A model generated the notes under the pieces. The model did no database searches, was not told the DNA's origin, and saw only the letters and a program-made list of their open reading frames with translations. From assembly GCA_914767885.1 (NCBI GenBank), contig CAJZBQ010000024.1:62001-126000 (forward strand): 64,000 bases of DNA, in the 5' to 3' direction. The DNA comes from Blepharisma stoltei (Eukaryota > Ciliophora > Heterotrichea > Heterotrichida > Blepharismidae). Positions 33,801 through 46,900 of this stretch are shown in pieces. A program made the translations under genes and the position numbers. The number at the start of each line of letters is the position of its first letter. Position 1 is the stretch's first letter.

Positions 33801-36800
33801 AACTCCAAACGATATGAGAGATAAAAATTTTGATTGCCCATTTGAGGAAAAAATTACCAGTCACTCTGAAAAAGGCATTGGGGTCTTCTTTGGGATTTGT
33901 TTTGCGATTTTTTCTATTTCAATCTATATTTCATTTTTAATATGGAAAAAATATAAAAAAGTATATATACCCAAATTACTGAAAACCAAGAAGCTAAAAT
34001 TCGCTGATATGATGGTTTATTCGGTGATTGCTGTAGGAATCATATACTTTAAATATGGCGTCTCAACTTAGGCTTGGCCTCTTCGCCAAGCAGTCTCGAG
34101 CCCTATTTAACGTATATCCGGCAAGATTTTACCAACGAAGAAATGGGCAGCTACGCTAGGTTAGCAATTCCCGCAGGAGGCAGGAGCCTAGCCTTAGTCC
34201 GCTTTCGGAGTTTATTTTTCCTCAAGGGTAAAGGAGGTTGGAGTTGGAAAGGAGGCGACAGCTATGCTTGCAGGGAACACCCAGGCCATTGGGCATGCCG
34301 CTAGCGAGAAACCAGGAGTTTGGCCTGGGCTTCACTTTTCCTTTTTGCCGAAAGTCGACCAGAACACCCATTTTTTTGGGTTTTCTGTGTGGACAACCTT
34401 GTATCCCACAGTCTCAAGCAGGCCGCAGAATTCCTAAATCTGCCCACTCAAAACTGGAGCAAGGTTGTAGCTTGCAAGGAGGAGACTTTCAACAAAACAG
34501 GCTAGCCATTAAGTTGGAGTCCTGTAGGCGGCGTCGCAAAGCGGAGGAACCTTCGGGTCTGGGTGACTGCGTCAAAACTAACAGCTTAGCAGCTGATAAT
34601 CTCGTAATTAAGATTAAGATTGCTGTAGAATTTTTCCAATATCTTTATTTAGGCCCACCAATACTCTCAATTAACTCTGCAGTTACGCATGCCAGTGATA
34701 TGGCATCTCTAGACTTTTCTAAATTAACATCAATTAAGAGAACAGCTTTTTGGATCCAGATGATTATCACCATTTGCATAGCTTGATTGATGGTATTTTT
34801 GAATTTTTTTACAATGACGAAGCTGAGAAACTGTTTTATATTTAATTTTTTAGCAAATATCAGATCCCTCTTAGAAATATTAATGCCCTTACTCGGAAAT
34901 ATTTTATTTGTCCCTATACTCTTATTTTTATTAAATATTTTTGCGTGCACCCATACAACTGGAAACAGTGTTTTAGGCACTTACTTGGATAAAGACTGCT
35001 ATCAATATTGCTGGGAAGATAAACATTTACTGTTCGTGTTCTTGTGTTTATTCACAATTTTTGTTTATGTACCTTTAACAATTTATTATCGTCCAGTGTA
35101 TCAAGATGTCCAAGAATCATTGCATATAAAAACTATGCCAAGCTATTTGGTGATAAAGAGTTTTGCTCAAATTTTCTTTGTGATTTTCAAAAAAACTATT
35201 GGCCTTTGGCAACCTGAAATTCATGGATTTCTTTATTTTGTTTTTTTTTCTATCTACATATGAATGATTTACCTTGTGAAGCCATATAATTATGATAAAA
35301 TTTGCTTAATCCTCAAGAATAAGAAGATTAAGATTAAGATTACGATAACACTTTGTCGACCCCCACTTAGCTTAGGATCTAACAATACAAGCCCTTCCTC
35401 CATGAATTCCATCCACTAGCGAACAGCTCTGAACAACGGTAGGTGGAATCGGCCTAACCGTCGAACCGTTACAGTCGCCCTTGGCCCGGACGAGTCTCTC
35501 TTTGTTTCTTGAATGTGATTCAAGTACACTTGGGGCTGCCGGAGCAGTCCCAACGCTGATTTCCTTCAGAAAGAATGAACTTCCCTCACTAGGACAAGTA
35601 TAGGGGACTGTACCCCTGACTCATACATTCCATATTTAATTGTGAAGAATAAGAAAAAATTGGAAAAATTCTAGCGTATAAGCTATTTAACTTTCGAACA
35701 AAAAAATATTATAAAATATATGATTTATAGTCAGCTTGCATTTTCAAATATTTCCGATTGGATTTTTTGAAATTTAAATTCAAGCTAATTCTAAATATGA
35801 AATTTCAAAAATTAATTAATTTAGCAAAAAGTTTGGCTTGCCTAAAAGGGAGGGAGTTAATACTGATCATATCAATGCTAATGGTTGCCTGATCTGTATT
35901 TTGGACATCGATAGCTAATGTAGTCATGGGAAATCTTACACCATGAATATGCTGTCAACTCATTGGGTGAGCTGTAATATTTATTTTGGGATATTTAAAA
36001 GCTAAAAAACTACCATCACTAATTATTACAGAAAGTGGATCTTAATTTTAATTTTTAATAAATTAACAGACAGTTCAGAGCCGTATTGGTGGCACAGTCA
36101 TCTTGGGACTCGCCAGATGGTTTATTCACTTTGAGATGCCCACAAAATGAAATTATGGTTCGCCTACTACAGTGAGCTGGCAGTATTTTTCTTCTCTAGA
36201 AGTCAATCTAGGTCAAGGCGACATCAGTGTGCACAAGTGAGGTTTTCATCCTCCTTGTCTTTATTAGAAGCTTCAGTATTGAGCGGCTGGGCTATGTTTT
36301 TTGCAGCCCTGCTTTGGATGAATTAAAAATAGCTTGATCCAAGGGGTGAATTTTGGAGCCTGACAGTTGCTAAAGTGACTGCAAGTAAAAGACTTAAATC
36401 CTATGCTGATAAACCCTGATATCTCGGGGCCAATGATCTTAGATCCCTAACTCCCCCCCCCCCCTCCGTGAGCGAACAAAACCATTAGAAAAATCGCCAT
36501 TTTTTGACCAAAAACCCACCCTCCGTGAGTGAACAAAAAATTTTTTTTAATAGAAAAAATTTTAATGAAAAAAATTTGGATATATAAGTGATAATTAGTA
36601 TAATGAAATCTAGAGCTAATTCTGTTTAATTTTAAACAAATTGCGTTTTAAAACATAAATTTTGCAAATTAAATTAATATTTGCTTCCCAATTTTTGCAA
36701 ATTAGGATTTTTTTAAATTTCGAAAAAAAATATTTTTTATAAAATTTATATATAAATTTTTTTTAAAAAAAAAAATTAACCCCCCTCCGTGAGCGAACAA

Positions 36801-37257
36801 AATTTTTTTGTTCGCTCACGGAGGGGGGGGGGAGTAAGGAGATAGCGGCTCGATTTCTATCGCAGGAACTAAGGAAGACTTACTTGAATATATAGAAGCA
36901 AGTACCAACCATAATTCTTGACTATTTCTAGCCTTATTAGCTGTGAAGTTAAGAAAATCTCCTCAGGTCACCATTTTATTACATACAGAAACTGGAATGG
37001 ATATATCTCTTTTGTTTAAATTTATGCTTGGAAAGATAGAAGCAGATCATGTTAATAGAAAAGAATTAAAACTTATGTCAAGGAAAACGCTAAATGACTC
37101 GAAGAAAAGTAACATCATTATTGAAATTACAGAGAAAGAGAACCTAGAGGTTAGAGTTGAAGGAGAAGATGATTCTTATAGAAATCAAGCTGTGATTGGT
37201 AGCGATGAGAGGCTAAGGGCTGATGAAAATGAAAAATTGAATAATGATGCTATGTAA
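30894..37257 (+). CDS. Large receptor: periplasmic-binding-like ectodomain plus multi-pass membrane part
   Basis: It has a signal-like N-terminus (YLTLILLSYSLGDLLIYIL). A long ectodomain follows, with receptor ligand-binding (PBP1/ANF-type) features: LGVAFLSPSFDIGAIGYIYA, AKIISYLGWTHAAVIFGNN and YSLKVRICLLVLGNPYAWH. Next is a short Cys segment, a membrane helix (GIGVFFGICFAIFSISIYIS) and further hydrophobic helices to about 36030, giving a class-C-receptor-like layout. UGA is Trp many times. Five or six interrupting blocks are removed in frame up to 35325. Beyond that the frame is uncertain: a one-base step near 35655 and a stop near 36043 are unresolved, and the charged tail at 36846-37257 may or may not belong to it. 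A surface chemosensory role is inferred. Confidence 0.65.
32452..32801. mobile_element. MITE-like IES, GTGAGTGAAC family, flank TAA (receptor)
   Basis: TAA at 32449-32451 and 32799-32801. Removal joins DEFASL to RVSIMND. Confidence 0.87.
32855..33153. mobile_element. MITE-like IES, decayed GTGAGTGAAC family, flank TTA (receptor)
   Basis: TTA at 32852-32854 and 33151-33153. It lies only 53 bp after the previous element. Removal joins PQNYL to RTDFEQYK. Confidence 0.87.
34041..34617 (+). mobile_element. Retroposon-like element S2, about 14-bp target duplication (receptor)
   Basis: Between GATTGCTGTAGGAAT (34026-34040) and GATTGCTGTAGAAT (34618-34631). It starts with TTTAAATATGGCG and ends TAATTAAGATTAA. 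Removal gives SVIAVEFFQYLYLG in frame. The last 200 bp are very similar to the end of the element at 48870-49453. Confidence 0.8.
35326..35644 (-). mobile_element. Retroposon-like element, AAGAATAAGAA duplication
   Basis: The direct repeat AAGAATAAGAA at 35315-35325 and 35645-35655 flanks a block plainly richer in G+C than its surroundings. In reverse it starts AATTAAATATGGAATG and ends with AATCTTAATCTTAATC. It lies in the cytoplasmic/membrane part of the receptor. Confidence 0.7.
35674..35859. mobile_element. Probable TA-bounded IES in the receptor (186 bp)
   Basis: In-frame TAG at 35672; the right end reads GGGAGGGAGTTA. Joining at TA gives ILILIISMLMVAW only if the preceding A6 run is one base longer. 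Confidence 0.5.
36045..36434 (-). mobile_element. Retroposon-like element with 7-bp duplication GATCTTA
   Basis: GATCTTA at 36038-36044 and 36435-36441. The content is richer in G+C than its surroundings, and the left side has a CTTAATTTTAATTTTT tail. The frame is not restored cleanly, so limits are tentative. The MITE-like element starts 9 bp later. Confidence 0.5.
36451..36837. mobile_element. MITE-like IES, GTGAGCGAAC subfamily, flank TAA
   Basis: TAA at 36448-36450 and 36835-36837. Almost the same sequence as the DnaJ copy at 52968-53348. Confidence 0.85.
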
Positions 37258-37969
37258 CATAAATTAAAGGATATAAGCTGATTATTTTTTTATTTATAAA
37301 ACATCAAAAATATCAATTTTTAGTAAATTTTATTTTAAATTCTAAATATTGTTTATAATATAAGAAGGAATAGCCAGCCTCAAAAAAATCTTAGAAATTT
37401 TGATTGTGACCATTTAAAATTTCCTATATGGACACAGTATAGACCACTTGTCTGAATTTAAGGTATTTGCATAGTAAGTCCGCTTATGGCTGCGCAAAAT
37501 CAGACTCTTAAATTGCAAAAATGGTTATATTCTTGAGATTTTGAATCCAAATGTAAAAATTGGAGCTGATCGTTGATAAGCTTGCTCTATGCAGCAGATC
37601 ATTTAGTTTCAGTTCTTAAGCGGCAAGATATTAATTACGCGGTAATTATTAGCATTAATTTAAGATCTGCATAGATTCTAGCTTTTGTGACACTGATAGC
37701 ATAAAAATGACCTTGATATAATACCAAGATGTAGTGAGAAAAAAGAAGACTTGAAATCCAAATAAAATTCACTATTTGAAAGGCTCAAAGATGATAAATG
37801 CCTAGTCAGCGCTCAGAGGAATGATTCAAAAAAAAGTCATGTATTATCAATAATTAAATCTGGTGAATAATCTATAATAATCTATCTTAAATCAAAAAAT
37901 GGAAATCTATTAACATTAAATTATTCTCTCAATTGTAAGTGAAAATAGGAACTTTCCTACAATAAATAA
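37258..37969. other. Intergenic region between receptor and surface-protein genes
   Basis: AT-rich with stops in all frames. Nothing recognised. Confidence 0.4.
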
Positions 37970-40900
37970 ATGGTTAAGTTCTGGACGCCTTTTCCCTTCT
38001 GTCTATCGCTATGATATTTGTTATGATGAACTTTATTTGTTTTAAACCCAGCAGATTCATCTTTGTCCGCATCTGATATTGTCATGTCATTCGAAAACGG
38101 AGGAAGCACCGCTCAGCTTATGACTCCAGAGACCTGGACAATATCTGAAGACACCTTGGTATATAACCCAAGCGCAGCTTCTAACAGCTTGACCTGCAGC
38201 ACTATTTCTAATACGGATTACACTAACACTTTACCTGCCAAAACATTTGTGTATGAAAGCAATGGTTTTTCCTTTTCATTATCAATTAGCACTGGAGACT
38301 CCAATTATGTATTGATTCTTGGATTTTGTGACGATGGGACAGTACAAAGAAAATTTACTGTGGAGTTAGCAGATGCTTTTACAATTCTAACTTTACCCTT
38401 AAAAAGAGATGAAAACCTATTTTGGGGAAATCAACCCTTAAGGTAAAAATATAAAAATTTTTTTTTAATGTTTTTGATATGATAAAAAATTGTTGTTAAG
38501 CTTGAGCATCCACATGGATTGCTCAAGCCTTTGATTCTACAGTCCATATGGAGAGCTTGTGAAATCAACTTCAGTTATCAAGCCAAGCCTCAATTTGTCA
38601 AATCGCTCTATCCTAAGAATTGCCAAAATGAAAATTGACCTGCCAAATGAAGTCGACTTCTGCTAAGCTGGTGGAATCAAAAGCAGGGCAATTCATATTG
38701 ATGCTCAAGCTGTAGCAAGATCTCTACCTCATTCTATAAATTATATTTATTTTTTAAAATCAAATATTTGCAAAAAAACTTTTTATTTTTTTAATAAAAA
38801 TAGTATAAAAAAATTGCTAACTCGTAGGAGGAGTGAACAACTTTAATCCAGCTACAACAGTTGGAGCTTGCAAACTATATGAGACTTACACTCTTTTTAC
38901 ACTGTCAAACTCAGGAACAACAATAATGATTAATGGGTCACCAGCAACACTATCATCAGCTAATATTATCACAATCGCTTTTACTGGGACAAAGCCAATA
39001 ATTAATTATACCATTTTAGTTATAGGAGACTGCTCCAAGGCAAACTATTGCTCCATGTGCAATGACCAATTATGCGCTTCCTGCGATCCATATTCCAGAA
39101 CCTGCACATCTTGTGTAGCAAGAGCAAATTTAAATGGATCCAAATGTAAATGTGCTTCTCAATATTATGCAGATGCAGCCAGTTGTCAGCTTTGTGACCA
39201 ACTTTGTGAAACTTGTGCTGGTGGCGGAGTCTTTTCTTGCTCAGTCTGCATTTCATCACCCTCTTATTTAGTTGATGGTGTATGCTTAGCAGGCTGCCCA
39301 TATGGCTTCTTGTCTCCTTGTATAAGTACATCAAATCCAGTTATTGATATAAATTTCAATCAAGATTTTTCAGGGAATTATGGAATTTTTATAACAGGAA
39401 CCAGCTCAGTTTCTTATCAGTTTTTTAATTCTGCTGAGCAGGTAGATCCAGTTCCTTCTTATAAGCAAGGATTTTATTTTTCTGGGACTTATTTGGAATC
39501 AAGCTCTCCCATTTTTCTTTCTCATACTTTTTCGATAGCTTTATGGGCTTATTTAATATCTGGAACTGGAGATTTGATGAGTAAAGGAGATACAGAAGTT
39601 TATGTATTAAATATACAAGGGACAGGAGTATTGAGTTTGCAACTGCAAAGCCCATCATTGGAATCAATAACAGTCAGTTCAAGCTCTTTTGATATAAATA
39701 AAAGTTATATTAAACTGTTAAACTGACCATAAGCGGATAATCCCACTAGCCTTTGCCTCGTTTTGGTTCCAAATAACAGCCTCCATCGCCCCACGAGACA
39801 AAAGGGAAATAGAAGAGGCCTGATTTCAGATCTGAACGACCTGCCCAAAGGATCAAATCCGTACGTAGAGCAGAGCCACCATCTATAGAGTGCCTTGATG
39901 GCTCCAACAAGGGAAGACCATGTAGTAGGTAAAACCTGTCTAGCCTACCTGCCAAGGACAGAAAACCTTAGAGGGAGAAACAAAACTTCCCTCTTCAGCA
40001 AGGCATCCCCAAGCCTGAGACCGACTTTAAAAAGGGATAGAGTCCTGCTTTCAGTTCCATCAGAATATGCCCTATCTGTTCCTAGGGTGCCTCGGATTCC
40101 AATTTCAGCCAACGTCACCATTTTATTTTCCGATCTAAATAAAGGAATTTGAATTTTGCTTTCTTATACAGTTGCATTCTCAAATTATGCGACCACAATC
40201 ACGTCTTATCAAAACAATGTTTCTAATACTCCTATGACTGAATCAGGCTATATTTTTAGAGAATCATCTTCATCATACCTTTATTTAGGCAAAGGAGCGA
40301 GCAATTTCAATGGCTTTATATACAATTTCAAGCTATGGAATACAAACTATATATCTTTTTCTAATGAATTTACAGAAACAGAACTTTGTGACCAAGGAGG
40401 AAATTCTTGCTTTGGGACTTGTAATTTTGGTCAATACTATTCGACCTCCAGCATGGAGTGCCAAAATTGTATGGGAATCTGCTCTTTTGGGTGCACTAGA
40501 GCTTCCTCCTGTAATATTTGCTATGATCCTTTATGCTCAATCTGCACTGGCTTTGACTCTGGCAAATGTACAGAATGCGTTTTGAATGCTTCTAAATCAA
40601 AAAATAATGATTGTGATTGTGATGAGGGATATTATTCAGATGGGTTTTCATGTGTTTTATGCTCTCAAGGATGCTCAACATGCATAGGAGAAAAATATTA
40701 TCAATGCTCCTCATGCCTTTTAGAAAAGTATTTCCTTTCAGGTATGTGTTTAGACTACTGTCCAACTGGCTATAGTCAAGATTCTAGTGTATGCACACTA
40801 TCTACGACGACTGCACTTACATTATCTTTGCAAAATTTGATTTCTCTAGGCACTATAAGCAGCTTTCAGGTCGGCTCATCAAATTCTAATAGTTACCCTA

Positions 40901-43900
40901 ATGTTGATTCTAGTGACCCAATTCCGTCAATTTATAGAGGATACTATTTCAGAAGTACTTGTTATGTGACTTATAGCTCCTTTACAATGACACCTTATTT
41001 TACTATAACAGCTTGGGTAAAATCTACAGAAAAAGGAAATTTATTAGTAAAGCTTGATAGCAGCTTAACTTCTATGTTTTCTTTCTCATTTACCTCAGTA
41101 GGCGCAGCATCTTTAGTACTTGAACTCAGCGACACCTCAACAGTTTCTTGTGCAGGATCGTCAAATTTGTTCGGAAGCTGGCACAATATCGCATTCACAG
41201 GAGACATCTCAAGTGGGAAAACTTCTATTAATTTATATACAGATGGCCAAGCTGTCACTTCTTCAGTTTCTACAAATGCTTATCCATTCATAGATTCTTT
41301 ATTGGGGACTTTATATATTGGCTCCCAAACAGGCAATGATGGCTTTACAGGGTTTCTTTGGAGTCTTAAATTTTTCAATGGGAATTCTTATATGTTTAGC
41401 GAATGGGTCACAAGTGAGTGCAATTCTGGTTGCTCATCATGCCCTTCAGAACTTTTATGTCCTGACAATTGTGGATTTGGGTACTTTTACTCTGGCTCAG
41501 GCTGCACTCAATGCTCAAGTAACTGTGGAAGCTATGGATGTAGAAGCACAGAAACGTGTAGGCTCTGTAAGGCTAAAGAATGCTTATCTTGTAATTCATT
41601 TGATGGAGCCTGCATATCATGCATTACAAATGCATCTAAAATTGGAACTGAATGTGCCTGCAACGATAACGCATTTTGGGAAAGTTCGTCAGAGACATGT
41701 GAGTTGTGTGATGCAAATTGTTCAAAATGTTCAGGAAGCTATTTGGTCAAGCACAAGTAGTAACCCTACACCCCCACCCCCCAATAAGGGAACCCCCACC
41801 CCCCTAAAAATGGTACCCCCACCCCCCCTTTCACAGATGGCACCCCCACCCCCCCTCTCGGGTTTATTCTATAGATGTAATTGATAGGAAAAAGCAAAGC
41901 AAAATAAATTAAATATAACCCAATTAAAACACTATATTGATAAATTAACTCCACAAATTACTTTATATTTATGATTAATTAATAAATTTAAATTAATTAG
42001 CAAGATATATATAATGGCATTAATTATTAAATGAGCCAAGCACAACACAATAAATTGCATTAAATTTATTGATTCATACATTAAAGCTAATCTAATGTCC
42101 ATTGTATAAGGATTGCAGGACTGAATTGGTAACAGGATTCAATAGTGGTAATAAAAAATAGTATTTGCTATTGTCAGTTTTACTTTTGGATCTCTAATTC
42201 GACTTTTAGCCATTATTCCACAAAGTTCATAAATATATGCAGGATATATTGCTAATTAATACCAAAGATCATTATTATGCTCACTAACAAATTTTTATAT
42301 GTGGTGTGCTTAGTAGTTATAGGAAATTCTCACCTCATTCCACCTACTCCTTAATCGATTGTGCTACGCTATGTAGATATTGTATAAATCAGTAATTTTG
42401 AATATTTAAAATAATAATTTATTTATTACGTCTGCTCTAAATTGGCATTTGTCATATATTTATGCTATATTAAGGGGGGGGTGGGGGTGCCATTTTTTTA
42501 GGGGGGGTGGGGGTACCATTAAAAAAAGGGGGGGGTGGGGGTGTAGGGTTGCTACCTGTGCTTGACCAGCTATTATTTTTTGTGTAGCACATGTGCATCA
42601 GAAATGATACTTGTAGGAAATGTATGTTTGAATGGGTGCCCACAAGGATTTACAGCAAGCCCAATCTGTGAAAATGTATCATCAGCAACAGCTTTTCAGG
42701 TATCGTTTGATACTTATTTTATGGGTGTCTATGGATCTATTTTCAGAACGTCAAGCTCGGAGTCAACATATCAGTTTTTTAACAGCCCAGATAGTTTAGA
42801 TCCAGTGCCAGCTTATAAGAGGGGTCTTTATTTTTCAGGAGGGCAATATTTAGTTTCTGATACCAGCATTCTACTAAACAATAATGTATCAATGGGTCTA
42901 TGGATTTATGTGATCTCAGCTGGAGATATCCTTGAAAAATCACCTGGAATAAGACTCAAATCTTCAGGCGCTTTAACTGTAAGTCTAGAAAGCCCTTCTC
43001 TTGCCCCAAGCACTCTTTCTACTGCAGATTTGAATGCTTTTACTGGCTGAAATTATCTATCTTTTTCTATTTCTTTTACAAAAGGAGATACATTTATAAC
43101 AAATTATTTAAATGCATTACCAGGAGACACTGCGAGCGCTTTTTCTAATATTTATAGAGATTCTTCAAGTGAGTTATATATTGGCAAAAGCTCAGAGAGC
43201 TCTTTTAGCGGATTTATTTATTATTTTGCTTTATGGAATTCAGCTATCAGTGATTTTCGCTCTGATTTGGCTATTCCTTGCTCAGCTAGCGCCTACCCTT
43301 ATGATTCGTGTCTGTGAACTTGTGATATTCATCAATATTTTAGCTCAGAATGCACCAATTGTGATGATGGGTCAGATGAAGGCTGCACTGCTGGTTGTGT
43401 ACGAGGGTCGACCTGCAATATATGCAATGATTTATTATGTGCTGTTTGTTCAGGATTCAATGAAGGAGCCTGCACATCATGCACATCTCATGCATCTGGA
43501 ACCCCTTGCTCATGTGATGCAAACTATGAAGTATCAGTAGACGGGCTATCCTGCATCTCTATTATCTGTTTTTCTGGCTGCAAATCATGCTCAGGAACTA
43601 AGAATTTTCAATGCTTGTCTTGTCAAAAATCTTATTATTTCATTGGTGGGTTTTGCTTAACAAACTGCCCTACAGGCTATAATACAAATTCCGCCACTGA
43701 TACTTGTGATTTTGTAAATAGCCAAATTTTATATCTTGATCTGACTGACCAGCTAAAGTTAAACTCTGTGAGTGGATTTTCTGTTGGAAATGACAATACA
43801 AATGTATATCCGTTATGGGATACAAATGACCCTAAGCCATCTAAAGGAAGAGGATACTATTTTGAAGGGACAAGCTATATGACAACAAACTCAAATATAA

Positions 43901-46900
43901 TAATCGGCCCATGGTTTACTATAACTATATGGATAAAAGTTATTTTTGATGGATACCTTCTGACTAAATCAGGCACAGATAATTTCTCAATACAAATAAC
44001 CAATGGAAGTCCCCATGTATTAATAAAATTATCTGATGGGGATACATTATCTGTTTCAACTGAAACAATTATTAGTGAAGCATGGCATTATATATCCATT
44101 GTAGGAGATGTTCAAATTGATGGGAAATACATCGCAAAAATATTTCTTGACACAATTCAAATGTCTGTTGCCGAAGGATCACAGAGCAGCTATTTTAATG
44201 ATTTAGCATCGAAAATTATTTTAGGGACATATAATAACTATGCAAGCGGATTTATGGGATTTCTGTGGAATTTAAAGATTTATAATGATAATGCCCATGC
44301 ACTTGATGATTTCTCCTCAACCTGCACAAATTTATGCTCAGCTTGCCCATCAGATTTAACTTGTCTCAATGATTGCCATTTTAATGAGTTTTCTGATTCA
44401 TGTCGCAATTGTAAGAGCTCTTGCTCTGAGGGCTGTGTTAATGATTTGACATGTAGATTATGCAAAAATAAAGAGTGTTTATCTTGTGATACCTTTTCAG
44501 GGACATGTATTAGCTGCATAGATAATGCGGGGTTTGTTGGAACAGACTGTCAATGTAATGAAAACGCCCTATGGGAGAGTGAAACAGAATCGTGTGAGCT
44601 TTGTAACTCTGCATGCTCATCGTGCTCGACATTAGCATTTACAGGATGCATTTCATGTGAAAAATCGCGAAAAAAGTTTGAAAATTTGTGTATTCAATAT
44701 TGTCCGACTGGGTATACTTATATATCAAGCAGGTTTATACTAGATGAATATTTGAATGGCTTTGTTTTTGACTTTAAAACCGAATTGAAATCTTAATTAG
44801 CTTAGAGTTTAACGTCCTAAATACTTCAGTAGGTTAAATAGGCAGCCCAACCTTTTAACTCAAAGTGATGATGTCGCAGGTATTCAGACCTCACACCGTA
44901 TTTTCAGATTGATTCAGCAATCTAAAACAAGTTTCACTGCCTTCTGGTCAAAAAGCCTTACGGACATGTATCCTCACTCTTGTCATGCCTCAACTCTTGT
45001 GCGTGCTCCGCATATAGATCACCTTCATAGGTGTTCTGAGCGGATAAAGTATCAAGAATGCACTTGGAGCAGTCCTTTAATTCTATGTGACTAGAAGTTA
45101 AACTGAATTTGCTGTCCAGAAGTTCTTAAAGGAAAACCAAGCCACATTATTCGATTCGAGAGGAATTGCTAATTTTCTCTTTCTCATCAAATTTATTTAT
45201 GATTAAAAACCGAATCAAATAAAAGATACAGTTTATGATTCAAAATCAAATATAGCTGTAGAAACAGGGGAAAACTATGATTTCTATCCATTTTATATGC
45301 CTTCTGATCCAGTTGCTGCAGAATATCGTGGGTATTACTTTACTGGGACTTCATATATGAAGTTTAGCGGTTTCCTCTTTGCTCCAAAATTAAGCATTTT
45401 TACTTGAATAAGAACTTTAGATGGTGCTGGAGATTTATTAGCTAAAGAAGCTGCTAATTTTACTGATTTTCTGACTCCTCTCTCCGTGAGCGAACAAAAC
45501 TATTAGAAAATCCCTATTTATTGGCTAATAACCCACTCGCCATTAGCGAATAAAAATTAGATTTTTTTTTGAAAATATTTTGATATATAAGTATTATAAT
45601 AGAATCTATTAAATTTTAAACAGCCTCATTTTAAATTAAATTAATTCTTGCAAATCACAAATTTTTTTTTTAGATTTTGGAAAAAATTGTTTATATATAA
45701 TTTTTTAAAAAGCAAAATTAACCTCCTCTATGAACCAAATATTTTTGTTCGCTCACAGAGGTGGGGAGTAAGGCTTGGGCTGAATAACTATTATCCGGAA
45801 TTTGAGCTACGTATAATTGATGGGGTTACGTTGAAGCAAAAAAGCTATACACAAATTGGAAATCAATGAACTCTCTTAGGAATAGTATCAGACATCAATA
45901 ATATCCCATCTCAACAAATTGGAATTTATTTAAATGGAGCCCTCGACAGCCTCAGTGTCCAAAACACTCTTTGGTTTGAAGACTTGCAGGATTCATATAC
46001 AATTACTATAGGAGCTTCTTATGTTGATATATAATTAGTTAGATTAGAGATGTATTTTTATAGTCCCCTACTTCCTGAGCGCCATGCTTTCCACGGTCAA
46101 CTGAGCCGTCCGAAACCTCCTGTTTCTCGGTATAAATATTTTCCTTCTATGTGCCGAGTAATACGGACTTTGCGGGAGCCTCCATTTCCAACCCAAGCAA
46201 TCAAGTTACTCAACTCTGATTAACACGAGGCAGGTAAGTTACCCTGCCTCAAGTGGGCATCCAGCCTGAGCCTGGGAACTGCTTGTAAAAAAAAGCAAGA
46301 AACTGTAACAGACCACTAATCAGTGCAAATAGTGCTGGGCCTCTCGCTTCACGGCTAGCCCAAGCTTTGGGCAGCTTATTATACCAAAGCCAAGTCCAGA
46401 TATACCTAGGGGCACCCGCCACGTGCAGTACGGGTCACTTATCACCGACCATTTCATTTATATTTTTGATAGTAAATTAAGCAACTTTTTTGTAGGATTT
46501 TTGTGAGACTTAATGATTTGGAATAGAATAATAGAGCCGTCATTATTTATTACAGAAACTTGTCAAGGATGCTCTCTATGTCCAATTAGTAATTCTGGGA
46601 ACTGCTTAATAAATTGTGATAATAATAAAATTGCTACGATGGAAGTAATTCTCTCAGAGAACTATTTCTATTCAGCAATTTATTATAGGGTTTGGTTTTC
46701 AACGTGAACCTTTATCCACAATGAGTATATGAATTACTGCTTAGAATAATTCGATGGTCTAAGGAAAAAGAGACATATAGTCTTACTGCTTGGCACGCCC
46801 AATAGGGTGAGCCTTAGGTGGTACATGCGAAGGAGTGAGGCTAAGCAAGTTCAAGAGCGACGGTGAAGACCGACATCTCCACTTGAGAACTAAAGGTGGG

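Noticed and set aside
39020-39334. Open frames on the minus strand of the Cys-rich exons
   Set aside because: Shadows of the real plus-strand modules, which show clear Cys spacing and motifs.
41760-42560. Repeated units suggestive of a CRISPR array or a Pro-rich coding repeat
   Set aside because: The units are parts of inverted terminal arms of an IES; there are no spacers, and the reading frame resumes only when it is removed.
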